From the NCBI RefSeq assembly GCF_032118995.1, contig NC_092648.1, forward strand, positions 24,332,059-24,396,058: a DNA stretch of 64,000 nucleotides, written 5' to 3'. The DNA comes from Asterias amurensis. Its lineage: Eukaryota; Echinodermata; Asteroidea; Forcipulatida; Asteriidae. Shown here in pieces: positions 43,950 through 56,648 of the stretch; within the stretch, counting starts at the first letter, position 1; each line of letters opens with the position of its first letter. The translations under genes were made by a program, and so were the position numbers. The notes under the pieces were generated by a model. The model was given only the letters and a program-made list of their open reading frames with translations, was not told the origin of the DNA and did not search any database.

Positions 43950-44660
43950 GTGACCTATGTTTACATTCAAACCACCCTCTGCTGACAAAACACTATATAC
44001 GTCATGTTTCGCCGGGCACTGAGTTGCGTAGTCATAGTAAGATTGCGTACACTTTCTAGCTGGCTGCCAAAACACAAAGGTTTTGCCCGGCGGTATGCAC
44101 GCGAATCATGTTATGGTTTTCGTGTGACGTCAGAGGTCAAATCGTCTATACCAACAGCTCTTCGTTTCTCGTTACCGACAAAAGTTTTCTTACGGATTCA
44201 TGTGTGGTGAAGAGGTTTTAAACGTATCCGCTCGGCCTCGTCACCCTACTGTATACCATTACCACCAAGAGACCCTTAAAAGGCGTGGTACTTTTGTGGC
44301 AGTCTGTGTTGTATGTTCACTGTCTCATCAAGCTCATCCCAACCTCAAACCAATGTATTACTTCATGTACAACATGTTGAGAATAGGTTCACTTTGGGGT
44401 AGGCCTAATGTGCTAATGGAAACCTTTTGGAGTAAAGTGGTTATGCAAAAAGATACCATTTTTTATCCCCCCCCCAAAAAAAATGAATCTGAAAAGCGTT
44501 TCCGTCAGAAACGTTTTTCAGATTGTGTATTGAAATTTCGGGTTATTCTTCCATGCGTGGCGAAACTGCTCGGAATTTTCGGCTTTGTGTAAACAAAAAA
44601 CGCCGCACCGTATGAAATTAGTTTTGCACATGTAAGTGCTGTTGTATTTTATGATTGATG
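43950..44660. other. Intergenic; one 130-codon frame not called
   Basis: A frame at 44200-44592 is open but has no recognised domain or splice logic. A small palindrome TCTGAAAAGCGTTTC / GAAACGTTTTTCAGA lies at 44488-44523. I see no gene. Confidence 0.45.
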
Positions 44661-45020
44661 ACACTGGACACTATTGGTAATAATTGTTAAAGAAAAGTCT
44701 TCTCACATGCATACAATAACAAGCCTGTGACGTTTGAGCTCAATTGGTCGTCGAAATTGTGAGAAAATAATGGAAGAAAAAACACCCTTGTTGCACAAGT
44801 TGTGTGCTTTCAGATGCTTGATTTCGATACCTCAAAATCTAATTCTGAGGTATCGTAATCAAATTCAAATTAGCAAGAAATTGCTTCTTTCTCAAAAACT
44901 ACGTTACTTCAGAGGGAGCCGCGCTTCTCGCAATGTTTTATGTTTTATATTGATCATTGACAAGTAATTTTTATTCTAACAATTATTTTGGGTAATTACC
45001 AATAGTGCCAATGCCTTTAA
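44661..45020 (-). mobile_element. TTAA MITE (GGCAGTGGACAC family), inverted copy 5
   Basis: Begins ACACTGGACACTATTGG and ends AATAGTGCCAATGCCTTTAA, in the opposite orientation to copies 1-4, with the central GATTTCGATACCTC hairpin retained. Confidence 0.83.
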
Positions 45021-46230
45021 AACAATCGAACGAATCCCAAAAACTACAGGTTGATGTCTATCTCATTTCAAGTTGTTTTTCTCCATTTTGCTCAGTTTGG
45101 TCGACCCAGACAGCAATGGTATTATTTTTTTCCCACGATAGAATTCAATTCACATGCGTCACACAAGTCATCAAAACAAACGAGTTGTGATCGTTATCCA
45201 AACGAGGCAATTATGAACATCTGTGTACATTCATGCAGACAAGGTTAACACCTGTGCACATACAGGTGTTCAAAATTGCATACTAATTTTAGACTTTCAT
45301 GTGAACAAATTTAAATGCATTAATGACAGAAAAACACAAATGCTGAATACATAAACACTGCCATGTAATAGAGGCAGAGTTGATTTCCATTGTCGTCTCA
45401 AGGTGCTAACTCCGACTTTCTGTTATTCGTAAGTTGCCCCGAAAATTTGCATTAAAACCATAATTATCTCTTTCCTAGACGGGCTAATAAAACTAAAAAA
45501 TGATAAGTGGCAGATAATTAAAAAACGAAGAACGGATCTCACGTCCATAAAACCAGATGGATAATTTTTACAACGCGCCCATTGCCAGCTACAACTATAG
45601 TCGTACACATTTAATTGCCCCTTCTCCTGATGATTTTCGATTAAAAACAGCATCACCTGTCAAAGCTCTTTTAAAATTGTCAAGTGCAATGGACAAAAGT
45701 GTTTTATATGTCTAACACATTTCTAAGCATAACTTTTGGACCCACTTTTTCACATGTTTAACCTAAAACATGTTTATATTTGTGTGTGTGTTTAAACCAA
45801 AATAAGCAGGTGCCAGAATGATACACATTTAAATATTATTATGTTTCAAAGTGGCCACAACAAATATGTTTAAACTCTTAACGTGCACCGTTTTTACACT
45901 GGAGTATTTCTGATCAACAGAGTGAGAGTTCGGGTGTCAATTAGACACTCATTGCTTTAGTCCTTTGGAAAGGCGGATGTCATGTTTGGTCTGTAATACA
46001 CGTAAGGAACTTTTAAAAAAAATAAAATATTACACTAGTCGCGGCAAGAGAATGGGTTTGCCCCCTTGCTTCTGGCAGTGGCTGATAGGCGGACCCCAGC
46101 ACACTTTAACTCTTTGCTATTATAAATCGGTACAATAGTTCAAAGACTTGCCTTTGAAATGTTTCTCTTTCCTGTGCCTTGTCCACATTAGTAGATCCGT
46201 GAGTTATTTCATCCTTTAAACAATCTCAGC
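45021..46230. other. Intergenic, nothing recognisable
   Basis: A/T-rich, no frame above about 80 codons, and no repeat family shared with the rest of the window. Confidence 0.45.
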
Positions 46231-46445
46231 TCATGTGGAGTATACAGCCGGTGCTGCAAGTTACTGCACTCCAAGCTAATTATTCACATAAACCATCTCT
46301 GCCCTCACAGGTACCCATTTTACCCCTGTGTGAAGGGAAGCAATGGTTAAGTGTCTTGCTCAAGGACACTAAAGACACAAGTGTCAGGACCGGGATCGAA
46401 CCCACATCCCGTTGACTTTACTATCAGAACTTGAGTCCGATGATA
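46231..46445 (-). mobile_element. tRNA-derived SINE, diverged
   Basis: Canonical B box GGGTTCGATCC on the minus strand (complement of about 46393-46403); the body shares GAAGCAATGGTTAAGTGTCTTG with 15960-15985. Confidence 0.65.
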
Positions 46446-46779
46446 TCGGCATTATTTTATTTATCAAACATAAAAATTATTTCGGTGGAAATCAGGCATT
46501 GAAACCTTACGAACCAATTGAAATAAAACAAAGGTTGTACATGCACATTTAAAAAAGAAAGGAAAAAAAAGGCCTATATGGATTGTTAAATAAGTTTAAT
46601 TACAAGCCATGGGTGAAGATAATGCCGATCGACAGCTTTAAGATTCCATATATGGCAAACACAAAACGTCATTTTTCGGGTGCATTTCACAAGCTTTGGA
46701 TCCTCGGCCTCTAATTGGCCCTTAAATGGGCAACTGCGCAATCAATGGGCGTGGTTTGTGTGGGTGTCATGAAGAATGA

Positions 46780-46838
46780 AACCTTTACTGCGACGGTTCA
46801 GCTTTTCATATCATCGGAGTGTTCTGTCAACTCAACCG
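46780..46838 (+). promoter_or_regulatory. Putative 5' UTR exon of gene C
   Basis: The segment ends CTCAACCG followed by GTAAGTG at 46839, a strong donor. The coding exon of gene C lies after an acceptor at 47506-47507 (TGTTTTAG). A first non-coding exon here, with the promoter just upstream (GTGGTTTGTGTGGGTG region), is an inference. I see no clear TATA box. Confidence 0.4.
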
Positions 46839-47232
46839 GTAAGTGAACAACTCAGCTTGTAATGCTTTTATCGTCATAGAGTGATAGCAGACAATTGATA
46901 CAATCGATCGGGTCTGAATTGTACATTATTCGGGGTCAGGAAGGCGGGGAGTGGGGAGGGGGAGTGGTGGTCAATTTGTCTGGCGTTCAAGAATGACTCG
47001 AAATACGAGTAGAAATTACACGACCTTGTGGATTCCTTTGTCCCGGTACGCTATCTTCTGCCTGTAAAGGTTTACACATTTGGGATCTGAATCCTGGATC
47101 TGTATGTTCTGGTAATATCCCCGCGTCTCTATACCGCACGTCTGTTTCTTGTGTAATTTTACAAACAAATCAAATCTTCAAAATTTTAGTATTGGTTGAG
47201 AACATTTTGAGTTTTTTCAGCTGAAGTATTTT

Positions 47233-47410
47233 TAGCACACAAATTTCTGCAAACAAGGGTGTTTTTCTCTCTCATTGTTCTATTGCAACTTCGATGACCA
47301 ATTGCGCCCAATTTTTAACAGGTTTGTTATTTTGTGCATATGTTGGGGTAGCCCTACACCAAGTGAGAATACTGGTCTTTGGCAATTGCTAAAGGTGGTG
47401 TCCAGTGACT
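47233..47410 (+). mobile_element. TTAA MITE (GGCAGTGGACAC family), right half, copy 6
   Basis: Only the right half remains (GCACACAAATTTCTGC through GTGTCCAGTGACTT). It lies in the inferred 5' UTR intron of gene C. Confidence 0.75.
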
Positions 47411-47534
47411 TCAGATTGGAAGTAAAAGGTTTCAACTGACAAGATGCTTCTTTACAATTTTTTTCCGGGCTTCCCTTACTTTTAAACATGTATAACTGTT
47501 GTTTTAGGTTTTACTGGGAACACGGCTGGGCAAG

Positions 47535-50500
47535 ATGATTGAACTAACGCGTATCCTGGTTGGGTCTTTGGTACTCCTAGTCATGATCAACGAATCCTAT
47601 GGTAAGACAGTGTAAACTGTAATCCCCCGGTCAGAACTTCGACCCGGATCCCCGTGGGACCTGATCCGTTTCCGAGTCAGTATGACCCGGATTGTCAAAA
47701 TGACACAGAAACGTGTCAAGTTGACGCAGAATCCGAGCTGAAGTCCAATTTTTAAAGGCACCGGACTAGTCACACGTTTGGTAATTGAGACCGGAATCCG
47801 GATCAGGAGTTTTAGAGTGTGTTCAAAATAATTACTGTACACAAACTCTGAGTGTAATTTTGTTATAGGCTAATAATAATCTCTGAAATTTACGATGGGC
47901 CGAGTCAATTAAATGGAAAAGTGGTATATAATATGCATTGTGTCTGCATAAAACCATACATAAACCTAATTTAACAAGCTTGAATGTACAAACGCGCGGC
48001 ATACACATTATTCTTTATTAATAAAGGCAGTAGACGCTATCGGTAAATACACAAAATAATTGTGAGCATAAAATCTTACTTTGTAACAAGCAATGAGCTG
48101 TTGATAGTTATATAACACATTGTTAATGTTAGAAACGGCTCCCTCCAAACTAACGTAGTTTTCGAGAAAGAAGTAATTTTTTACGAATTTGATTTCGAGA
48201 CCTCAGAATTAGATTCAGATGTCCTTAAATCAAGCATCTGGAAGCACACACAACTTAAGGGTGTTTTTTCTTCCATTATTATCTTGCAACTCCGACGACC
48301 AATTGAGTTCAAATTTTCAAATTTTTACAGGTTTGTTATTTTGTGTATAATTTATGTTGAGATACACCAAGTGAGAAGACTGGTCTCTGACAATAACCAA
48401 ATGTGTCCAGTGTCTAATTTATATTCATCAATACACACAATAATTTATGCAACAACATGCAGATACCATCTATTTCGGTGGACACCTTTTTGCCTCTTAA
48501 ACAGGAAGGATTACAACATTCGTATTGCATTTGCATTCGCAGGAAGTACAGACCGGGCTTTTATATGCGGGCTTGGAATAAATAAAGAAACAATGCTTCA
48601 TTTTCAGCCGAGTGTTATGACCGTGATGGCACCGTAAACCCCGATGGCCTCTTCTGCTTTAATAGCGACGAACCATGTTGGTCCAGTTTGGACCCATCTC
48701 GTCTGGCAACCATGGACAACCAGTTCTACCTGTTCACTCGTGAACTGACGGGTGAAAACAAGTGCTCGTGCGGCGGGAATGAGCTTTCCTGGGACGATCC
48801 CAACACTTTCGGCGATATCTCCAACTCTAGAGAAACAGTTGTGATAATCCACGGTTGGACGAGCAGCAGTGGAAACGAATACGAATCTGCGATGTGCGAT
48901 GCGTTCATGGAATTGGTATGTAGCCTATATAGGGTGCGTTCGATTAGCTTCCCCGGGTCGACCCCGGTGTGTGGCGTTTTCTTTTTCTAGGACGAACATG
49001 TGCAGATAATTACCCACATTCGTCCTGGAAAAAAAAACGCCACACACCGGGGTCGACCCAGGGAAGCTAAACGAACGCACCCTTATTATGCTGTACATAG
49101 ACTTGTTCCAATAAGTCTTTTGCGTATTAGATTTGAATGTTGTTTGGTAATGGCGTGTGGATCAAAAGTCACCACCTAAGTTTGAATTCCTCAGATTATA
49201 GAGACAGTTGCTAAGTCACATGATTAGGATAAGCTTTTGCGTAGAAGTATAAGAGTGGCATGGTGATACCCTGGATGTTGTCCCGCAAGGATTGTTTTAT
49301 GGGTGTTAACCTATAACACAGTTCTGTCTGAAAGGATGTGTATGGCACAATATGGGTCTGCTCATCTGATGGAGGTTAACCTTGTTTGGAGCGAACTTGG
49401 ATAAAAAAATAATAATGAAACAATCATCTGGTATATTTGCGAGTATAGTTTGGCGAGCACATGGCTATATGAACGTGAGATAGGTAGGCCTATCACATGA
49501 GACTACAACCTCTCTCTAAGATTGATCGTAATTAGCTGATGCAAATCAATCGTAGTTGCTAAGAAAAGTGTGATGTCACAATACAAATCACTAAGGTGAT
49601 ACCTCAAAATTTGTCTTGCGCTGGATTTTATTGCTTGGTGAAATCGGCCCCTGGTCACACAGGCCTCAATAACAAGAACGAAAACGAGAAAGAAAACGAG
49701 AACGATAAAAATGCACGCCCTTTAATGGTTGAATGAGCGTGGGTTCTGCATTCAACCAATCGATGGCGTGCATTTTTATCGTTCTCGTTTTCGTTCTCGT
49801 TTTCGTTCCCGTTATTGGGGCCTGTGTGACCGGGTCTTTATGTCAAATTAATAAGTAGTCTTTACAGGCTGGTCCAGGTAAGTTTGCCATGATTGCTTCT
49901 CCGCTCACTGGAGTTGTTGTTCCCCCTAGGTTTAACACAGTATGTCATTTACAGGGCGACTATAACATCATCATGGTAAATTGGGAGTTGGCGGCCGATA
50001 ATATAAACTACATTCGGAGTAAGATGGATTCCAGACTAGTCGCAAGGGAACTTGCAGTACTACTGAAGAAGTTGCACGAGCATCCAGGATTAGACCTAGA
50101 TTACGCAAACGTTCACTTGGTGGGGCACAGCCTTGGTGCCCATTTGGCGGGCTACACTGGCGATTTCTTACAAGGACAGATCGGGCATATCACAGGTAAG
50201 GATATATAGACATATAGACTTGACTTCAGTTCTGAGGTTGCATTTTTTTTATCTACATCAGCCACACCCCCTGCGTTCATGCATACGAATTTCAGGAAGA
50301 TTTTTTTTATGCTAAAGAATGAATTTCATTTCACAGACGCAGTTTCCCAGATCCACTTGCTCCTAATAATTGTTGTACAAGTAAAAAGTATACTGAAATA
50401 TGTATGATGAAGTACAGTAAAAACAAATAGAACATGTTTATTTTCGGGTGAATTCGATATTACTATACCTCATACATATTCATGACCGAGAGTCGAGTTC

Positions 50501-52983
50501 TCAGCATCAACATCACATGACCCGATTTATGCCAAAAGACATTTCTGAAAGAATTGTTTCTCGAAAGACGAATGTTGACAAATGATGCTGATTCAAAACA
50601 TTTGTACATGTCTGGTGGACGTGAGATAGTGTCATAGCAATAATTGTTTATAACACCGTTAACAATTGGCCACTTGTTTTGTTTTTAATGCAAAATAAAC
50701 CTTAAACGAATGCTTTCATCCAAATAATTTGAAAACAAAATAGCTATTCAAAAATTTAAATCTCAATTTTCAGGTAAAATCGGCCACCCAATATAGTTCA
50801 ATCAATCAATCAAACGTAATTTGTATAGCGCCTAAATCAAAAGTTTGCTCAAAGTTGGACCTTGCGTATGAAATCAGAAGGAATACTTTGTTTGCTTTTA
50901 ACTGTTCGATTGTTTAAGTCATATAATGAAGATAATATAATTTACTACATCGAAAGCTGCTGCACTTCTAACCAAGTCAGTTTTTGTTGCCGTTATTTCA
51001 CGAGTGATAACCAAACAGTTGCATTTTTGACGTGAATTTTAATCTTGTCTTTTTGTTGGTTAATTTAACAAATTCTCATGTACAATCTAATACTGCTGGA
51101 CTTTGAATTATTTCTATTTATTTTTTTATTTTAAAGATAGTGGACACTCGGTAATTGTCAAATTATTAATCTTCTCACCTTGTATATCTCAACATACGCA
51201 TAAAATAACAAACCTGTGAAAATTTGAGCTCAATCGGTCGTCGAAGTTGCAAGATAATAATGAAAGAAGAAACACCATTGTCACACGAAGTTGTGTGCTT
51301 CAGATGCTTGATTTCGAGACCTCAAAATATTTCAAAATCCGAGATCTCGAAATCAAATTCGTCGAAAATTACGTCTTTATCGAAAACTACGCTACTTCAG
51401 TGGGTGAGCCGTTTCTCGCAATGTTTTATTATCATCAACAGCTCCCCGTTACTCGTTACCAAGTTACAGGTTTTATGCTAATAATTATTTTAAGTTATTA
51501 CCGATAGTGCCTTTAATTGTGTGCAGTTGTAATGTTTTTGAATTTTATTGTGTTAGTGTGTATGTGTGTTTATTATATTTGATATAAATGTTGAGAGACG
51601 ACGCGTGTTATATACAGCTTCGGATTTAACAATGTTATATCTATCTAATCTATCAAATCTACAGGCCTTGACCCTGCGAGACCAGATTTCAAAGATTATG
51701 TGGGAAAGCCGGAGTGCGTTTTGGATAAAACTGATGCCGACTTCGTTGACGTCATCCATTCGGATGGAAGCCTCCACGCGTATGGACTTGAGGAACCGGT
51801 AAACCTTGTTTCAACCGCCCCAACCCTTTCATAATATTAATATTTATTCGGGCAAACACATTATTTTACAAGTGCGTGAAGTATACTTATAAACAAATAT
51901 TTAAAACAAACAAAGTAAAACAACAGCGGGATACCAAGTAGAGCTTTTAAAAACTTAAAAAAAGTAAAAACAAAATTAACTTCGTCGAAAGGCGTATGTC
52001 TTCTAAACCCGAGAAATAAAAAAAAAAAACATATAAAAAGGAACATAAGAAAATACAAACCAATTAACAACTAGACTATGAAAGGCCCAACAAGCATAAA
52101 AAGGAAAACAGATGAACATAAAGGAGATACTTAAAAAGCCAGACTTAACATCAAAATGAGTTTTGAGCTTTCGACCCCCCCCCCCCCCCCGAAACCCCCA
52201 ATCAATAACACCAAAATGAGGAATTCGGTTGATGCCCGTGTCCAAGGGAATTCTGTCCGCCGGAGATTCGGTCCCCCGTTAACATTGGAGGAGGAGGATT
52301 CAAAAGAGGGCGCTGTAGAAGAAGTTTGTACTAAGTTAAAACTTTGTACAAACTTCTCCTGATAGCGCCCTCTTTTGAATCCTCCTCCTACACCTACGTT
52401 AATCCGACCCCTACGTTAGTTTCCAATGAGAAGGACTGAATTTCCGGCAGACAGAATTCCCCGGTACCCGGCACTGATCTCCAGGGGGACAGAATTCCCG
52501 CCACAACCACACTCAACGAGAACGACAACGAAACCGATAAAAATGCAAGCACTCGATTGGTTGAAATGCTCCACGCAGAATACGTCCACGCTCATTCAAC
52601 CAATCGAGGGCGTGCATTTTTATCGTTCTCGTTTTCGTTCTCGTTATCGGGGCCTGTGTGACCGGACCTCTAATCAATGTTCCTTCTTTTTACAGTTGGG
52701 TCACCAAGACTTTTATCCGAACGAAGGAACCTTTATGCAACCAAAGTGTTGGTGGAAGGTCGCTTGCAGTCACATGCGGGCATATGACTTCTACTTATCC
52801 AGCATAAAGAACTTCGACATTCAGCCCGGCCAAACCTGTTCCTTCGTCACTGAAGCGTGCAGCGGGACGACGTGCAGCGGTACATGTCCCCGGATGGGCA
52901 TCCATGCTGAGAAAGGAGACGGCTGTGGAAGTTTTCGCATCACGATGACATCAAGCAACTGCGGGTGTGCATACATTGTCTAG
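47535..52983 (+). CDS. Secreted pancreatic-lipase-family enzyme, gene C
   Basis: Five coding exons: 47535-47601, 48608-48915, 49955-50195, 51665-51798 and 52696-52983; 345 aa, same intron phases as B and D (1, 0, 1, 0). Signal peptide residues 1-21 (LVGSLVLLVMINESY). Motifs: VIIHGW (His104), GHSLG (Ser184), LDPA (Asp208), CSH (His276). The lid is five residues (WWKVA) between Cys268 and Cys274. The tail reads SGTCPRMGIHAEKGDGCG with one extra cysteine compared with exon A. There is no PLAT domain. Introns are longer than in B and D (1006, 1039, 1469 and 897 bp) because each has collected MITEs. The start has context CAAG-ATG and sits 27 bp into its exon. A secreted lipid hydrolase is certain by family; the substrate is not. 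Confidence 0.93.
48022..48416 (+). mobile_element. TTAA MITE (GGCAGTGGACAC family), copy 7, in intron 1 of gene C
   Basis: Begins ATAAAGGCAGTAGACGC and ends GTGTCCAGTGTCTAA; diverged but full-length. Confidence 0.82.
48931..49083. mobile_element. Foldback MITE just inside intron 2 of gene C
   Basis: AGGGTGCGTTCG ... CGAACGCACCCT with inner arms GGGTCGACCCCGGTGTGTGG and inverse; 153 bp. It begins only 15 bp after the exon-2 donor (GTATGT at 48916). Confidence 0.9.
49653..49831. mobile_element. Foldback MITE (GGTCACACAGGCC family), complete, intron 2 of gene C
   Basis: GGTCACACAGGCC and GGCCTGTGTGACC ends with AACGAAAACGAG-rich arms. It defines the full form of the elements at 9471-9628 and 52509-52663. 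Confidence 0.9.
51133..51515 (-). mobile_element. TTAA MITE (GGCAGTGGACAC family), copy 8, in intron 3 of gene C
   Basis: Inverted orientation: AAAGATAGTGGACACTCGG at the left, CCGATAGTGCCTTTAA at the right. The central hairpin lies at 51311-51356. Confidence 0.83.
52247..52465. mobile_element. Foldback in intron 4 of gene C
   Basis: GGAGGAGGATTCAAAAGAGG facing CCTCTTTTGAATCCTCCTCC, extended outward by GGAATTCTGTC / GACAGAATTCC. Only the right arm survives at the matching place in the A copy (9297-9432). Confidence 0.85.
52509..52663. mobile_element. Foldback MITE (GGTCACACAGGCC family) beside exon 5 of gene C
   Basis: Right arm complete (GGGGCCTGTGTGACC), left tip lost. It ends 32 bp before exon 5, so it occupies the branch-point region of intron 4. 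Confidence 0.82.
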
Positions 52984-53225
52984 GAGACGTTTGGATGGGT
53001 TATTAACAACAACAAAAAGAGGAAGAAAAACCCAAGTATGCCTACACTTTGCCTCTGCCCTTACTACCAAATTTAATTATCCTCTAAAGTACATTGAGCT
53101 TATTTTGGTGATGGTATTTTACTGAGAATTTAATTATATTAGAGGATTGAAATAAAGTTTGTTAGGACGCACACTTATTACATTAATGTGGGTGAATTTT
53201 TTGGGGTTAAATAAAGTTCAGCAAT
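52984..53225 (+). terminator. 3' UTR of gene C with AATAAA
   Basis: AATAAA at 53151-53156 (TTGAAATAAAG), about 170 bp after the stop, is the likely polyadenylation signal; a second AAATAAAG follows near 53210. Confidence 0.65.
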
Positions 53226-55410
53226 TAAGTGAAAATTCAGAAATAGGCAATGATGGGCAAATTCATCAAAAAACAAATACATTGCCCTATTTGCTTCTGG
53301 TAAACGGTGGATGAGTCAGTTTAAATAAAGGGGTGGGCGTGACCTATAGTGGGATTGCGTCCTTACCATCTCTCTCAATGTAAAAGTGAAAACTACTCGT
53401 TTTGTCCGCCATACCACCGTTGCAAAAAGCCATAATGACATACAAATATTTTGAGAGTGAACAACGGGTACTTTTAACTCAATTTAGAGAGAAAGTTCAT
53501 ACCACTTTCACGAAGAGGAGTGGTGCCGATTTCACTCTCAAAAAAGCGAAACTGACACAACTCGGAAGAGAGTGAAATTGTTCACTCTTTTACCTACGGA
53601 CATAATACTAGTTTACATTAAAACAGAAACTACAGGTGCGAATGAATCTGCATGCCATTATACACAAGTAAATGTTTTCAGTAAAGGAAACGTTATCATT
53701 ATTATAGATCTGTCCATGACATTTTGAAAAGATCAAGCATAGCGAAAATTATGTCAAATTTTTGACCGTGATACACTTTATAATCGACTTGGAAATCGAA
53801 AATTCAACAAGTCAACAATTTTACGATCTGTCTGTTCAACGCTAGGTGGCAGCAGACCAAAATAATTGTCATAGACCCGTCGAAATACCCATTGCGCAAT
53901 GAGGTACATGCTGGTCTAGATAGGGACCAAGCTTGATAGCTAGCTAGACCAGCATGCACCTTATTTCACGGCTAAGACGCGTGTACAGAGAATTTGCGAA
54001 ACGTTCTATGTTTACGTCGCTGGACATGTTCACATTTCCGCTGGTAAGTCTGCTGCCATCAAGTCCCCCCCCCCCACCCCCCATTGAAATTGTTCTTCTT
54101 AGAACACGACTTTTAAGAAGGATGAAATTATTTTACTACGTGGTTTTATTTGGCACTAACAGTGATTAAAAAAAGGAATGCGAAATAGTAACAACTACAA
54201 TTGTACGAGTCAGTTATTGAGCAATCCTGTCTAGAATCCTAAATTGTACGCCTTTTAGCAAAAATAGGTTTTAAGCCAAAGTGCAAAGGATAAGATTTAA
54301 CAAATTGTGTTGACTTATAAAAAAAAACTAACCTAAACAAACTGATTTATTTCTTTATTAGCCAACTTTCACAGTTTGCAATTTTGTTAAGGTTTATTTT
54401 ATTCAAAAACCACAAATCGGGTCCAAAATGCCAAATTAAAAGACACCTTACATCAGAACACCTGATATTGCCCTACGCAAAGCATAGCAAACGCCAACTT
54501 CGCTTGAAATTCCTTTAAAAATATATTCAGCCCGTTGTAATATACAATGACGTAGTTGTTCAGACTAACCACACTCTCGTACTTTGGTGTCCATTCGACA
54601 ATTTTGTAGTTCCATTCAAAGTTTGGTTATTCTATTTTACCCTGGTTTTAGCTAGTATATAGTCACTAAACTACAATTAAAGAAATACTTGTTGCCTACA
54701 TGTAATTATATTTAGCTCCACTCCTAAGATCAACAAAACAAACTATTTTTTTGTTTAGTCTTGCGCATTATTTTCGGTATATGAGGTGTTGTGACGTATG
54801 GAACTATAATATGAGAACAGAGTGCGTTCCTTCTAGGCCTATTTCTGATAACAGTGCGGAGTGGTATCCATTGAGTTTGGTTGCAGTTTGCTCACAGGGG
54901 GCCTTCATTTCCCACTGGTACTTCGTGCAACTTGGTAAGGTTGAAGGAGTTGTTGGGGATCTGGTGAGTTTATTATCTAAATCATAAATGGATGTTATTT
55001 TACTTGTCATTGTCTTAAAATAAATTGGCTTGCCTTTACAATACTTTGTAATGTTAACATCCATATGTTCCAATTACAGCTTGGCGTAGTGAACATAGTA
55101 ATTGCTTGCCACTTTTGTGTTAGGCAAGATAGTTGACTTTCTTTGACGCAGTTTCTCATAAACATATAATGAGCTTTCATAAAAGATTATGGGACTCTGT
55201 TTTACAACTTGGATTGTAATTGATTAAATTTGTGTAGCTTTACTTAATTTAAATGAGTATACTGTCTAAAATATGGTTGTTCTGATTTTCGTTAACAAAA
55301 TTGTCTGTGTTTGCTTTTTGTTCATCATAACTCGTCCGAATGATATGAAATTGTAATAACCGAGAGTCGAACAAATTAATTAAATAAATTAAATCAACAA
55401 TCAAGAATTT
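53226..55410. other. Duplicated intergenic spacer, second copy
   Basis: Co-linear with 13560-15767 with scattered small differences and a longer C run at 54066-54083. I see no gene. Confidence 0.7.
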
Positions 55411-55710
55411 TTGTAAGTTTCATCGATCCCTTCTGAATGAATACTCCAACCCTTGACATGGTGAAACACACTAGCTCGACTCACAAGCGAACCCTGCCTC
55501 TTTTCGATAAGTGTATTGGGTTCTTTTATATGCGTTACGCAACACACGGGACCAACGGCTTTACGTCCCATCCGAAGGACGAAGCAATAGTTGAGTGTCT
55601 TGCCTAAGCAAACAAGTGTCCAGACTGGGGATTCGAACCCATACTCTGCTGATCAGAAACACCAGAGTTTGAACTCGGTGCTCTTATTCGCTCGGCCACG
55701 ACACTTCCAC
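55411..55710 (-). mobile_element. tRNA-derived SINE, second segmental copy
   Basis: Counterpart of 15768-16077. The minus-strand A box is at about 55691-55704 and the B box at about 55628-55640. The body is slightly shortened. Confidence 0.75.
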
Positions 55711-56648
55711 GCATGCAAAAATACTAAGAGAGGCGTATAGAAGTACCCTGTCCTTCTTCTGTCATTTTTCTTTAGAAATCCCTTGTGGGGTATTGTCCAC
55801 TTTCGATTTACTTGTGGGATACCAATGTTCGCTTTGTTGAGGTACCCCACAAATAGGCATTATGTGAGTAGGGTATGGAGTGTAAATATGCCTCCAATGT
55901 CCTTCTTTTGCTAGACTTGACTCAAGTCCCAATCCCGTGCCATCCCCAGAAAACTACTGCTTTGTGATGCTCTGCATTCCAAAACCTGTTCCGCTTGCGG
56001 GACAGGGACTTGACGATGTCGCAGTCGCCTGATATGTAAATGTAATCACTTATGAATATGTAACATTGTTACGTGTTACGTTTTGACCAATCAAACGCAC
56101 CCAAAAAGAAGACTAGTTCATTTGTCACTTGTGGGTTAAGTACTTAGTTGATGATTGAATTACATTTTTTAATAACAAATTAATTATAAAAAAGAAAGCA
56201 CTTAATGTTCATTTGAATTTTAAGTAATACGTTGTAACATACATTGGGGTCGGTTTTGTTTGCAAAATTTGAATTTTGGGAAGTGCAATTAAACGACTTA
56301 TGACACCGACACCCCCTTGCCTGCTAATGAGTTTACCCGCCCCACGTGCGTGTCACGACTGGGGATTCGAACCCATACTCTGCTGATCAGAAACACCAGA
56401 GTTTGAACTCGGTGCTCTTATTCGCTCGGCCACGACACTTCCACGCATGCAAAAATACTAAGAGAGGCGTATAGAAGTACCCTGTCCTTCTTCTGTCATT
56501 TTTCTTTAGAAATCCCTTGTGGGGTATTGTCCACTTTCATTTTACTTGTGGGATACCAATGTTCGCTTTGTTGAGGTACCCCACAAATAGGCATTATGTG
56601 AGTAGGGTATGGAGTGTAAATATGCCTCCAATGTCCTTCTTTTGCTAG
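55623..56648. repeat. 292-bp direct repeats bracketing a 442-bp insert
   Basis: 55623-55914 and 56357-56648 are almost identical (SINE head through TTTTGCTAG). The insert 55915-56356 is foreign and contains GACTTGACTCAAGTCCC and, in inverse sense, GGGACAGGGACTTGAC. The A-B copy has the segment once (about 16002-16285). Confidence 0.9.

Noticed and set aside
44200-44592. 130-codon frame
   Set aside because: Runs through a C/A homopolymer and a palindrome; no domain recognised.
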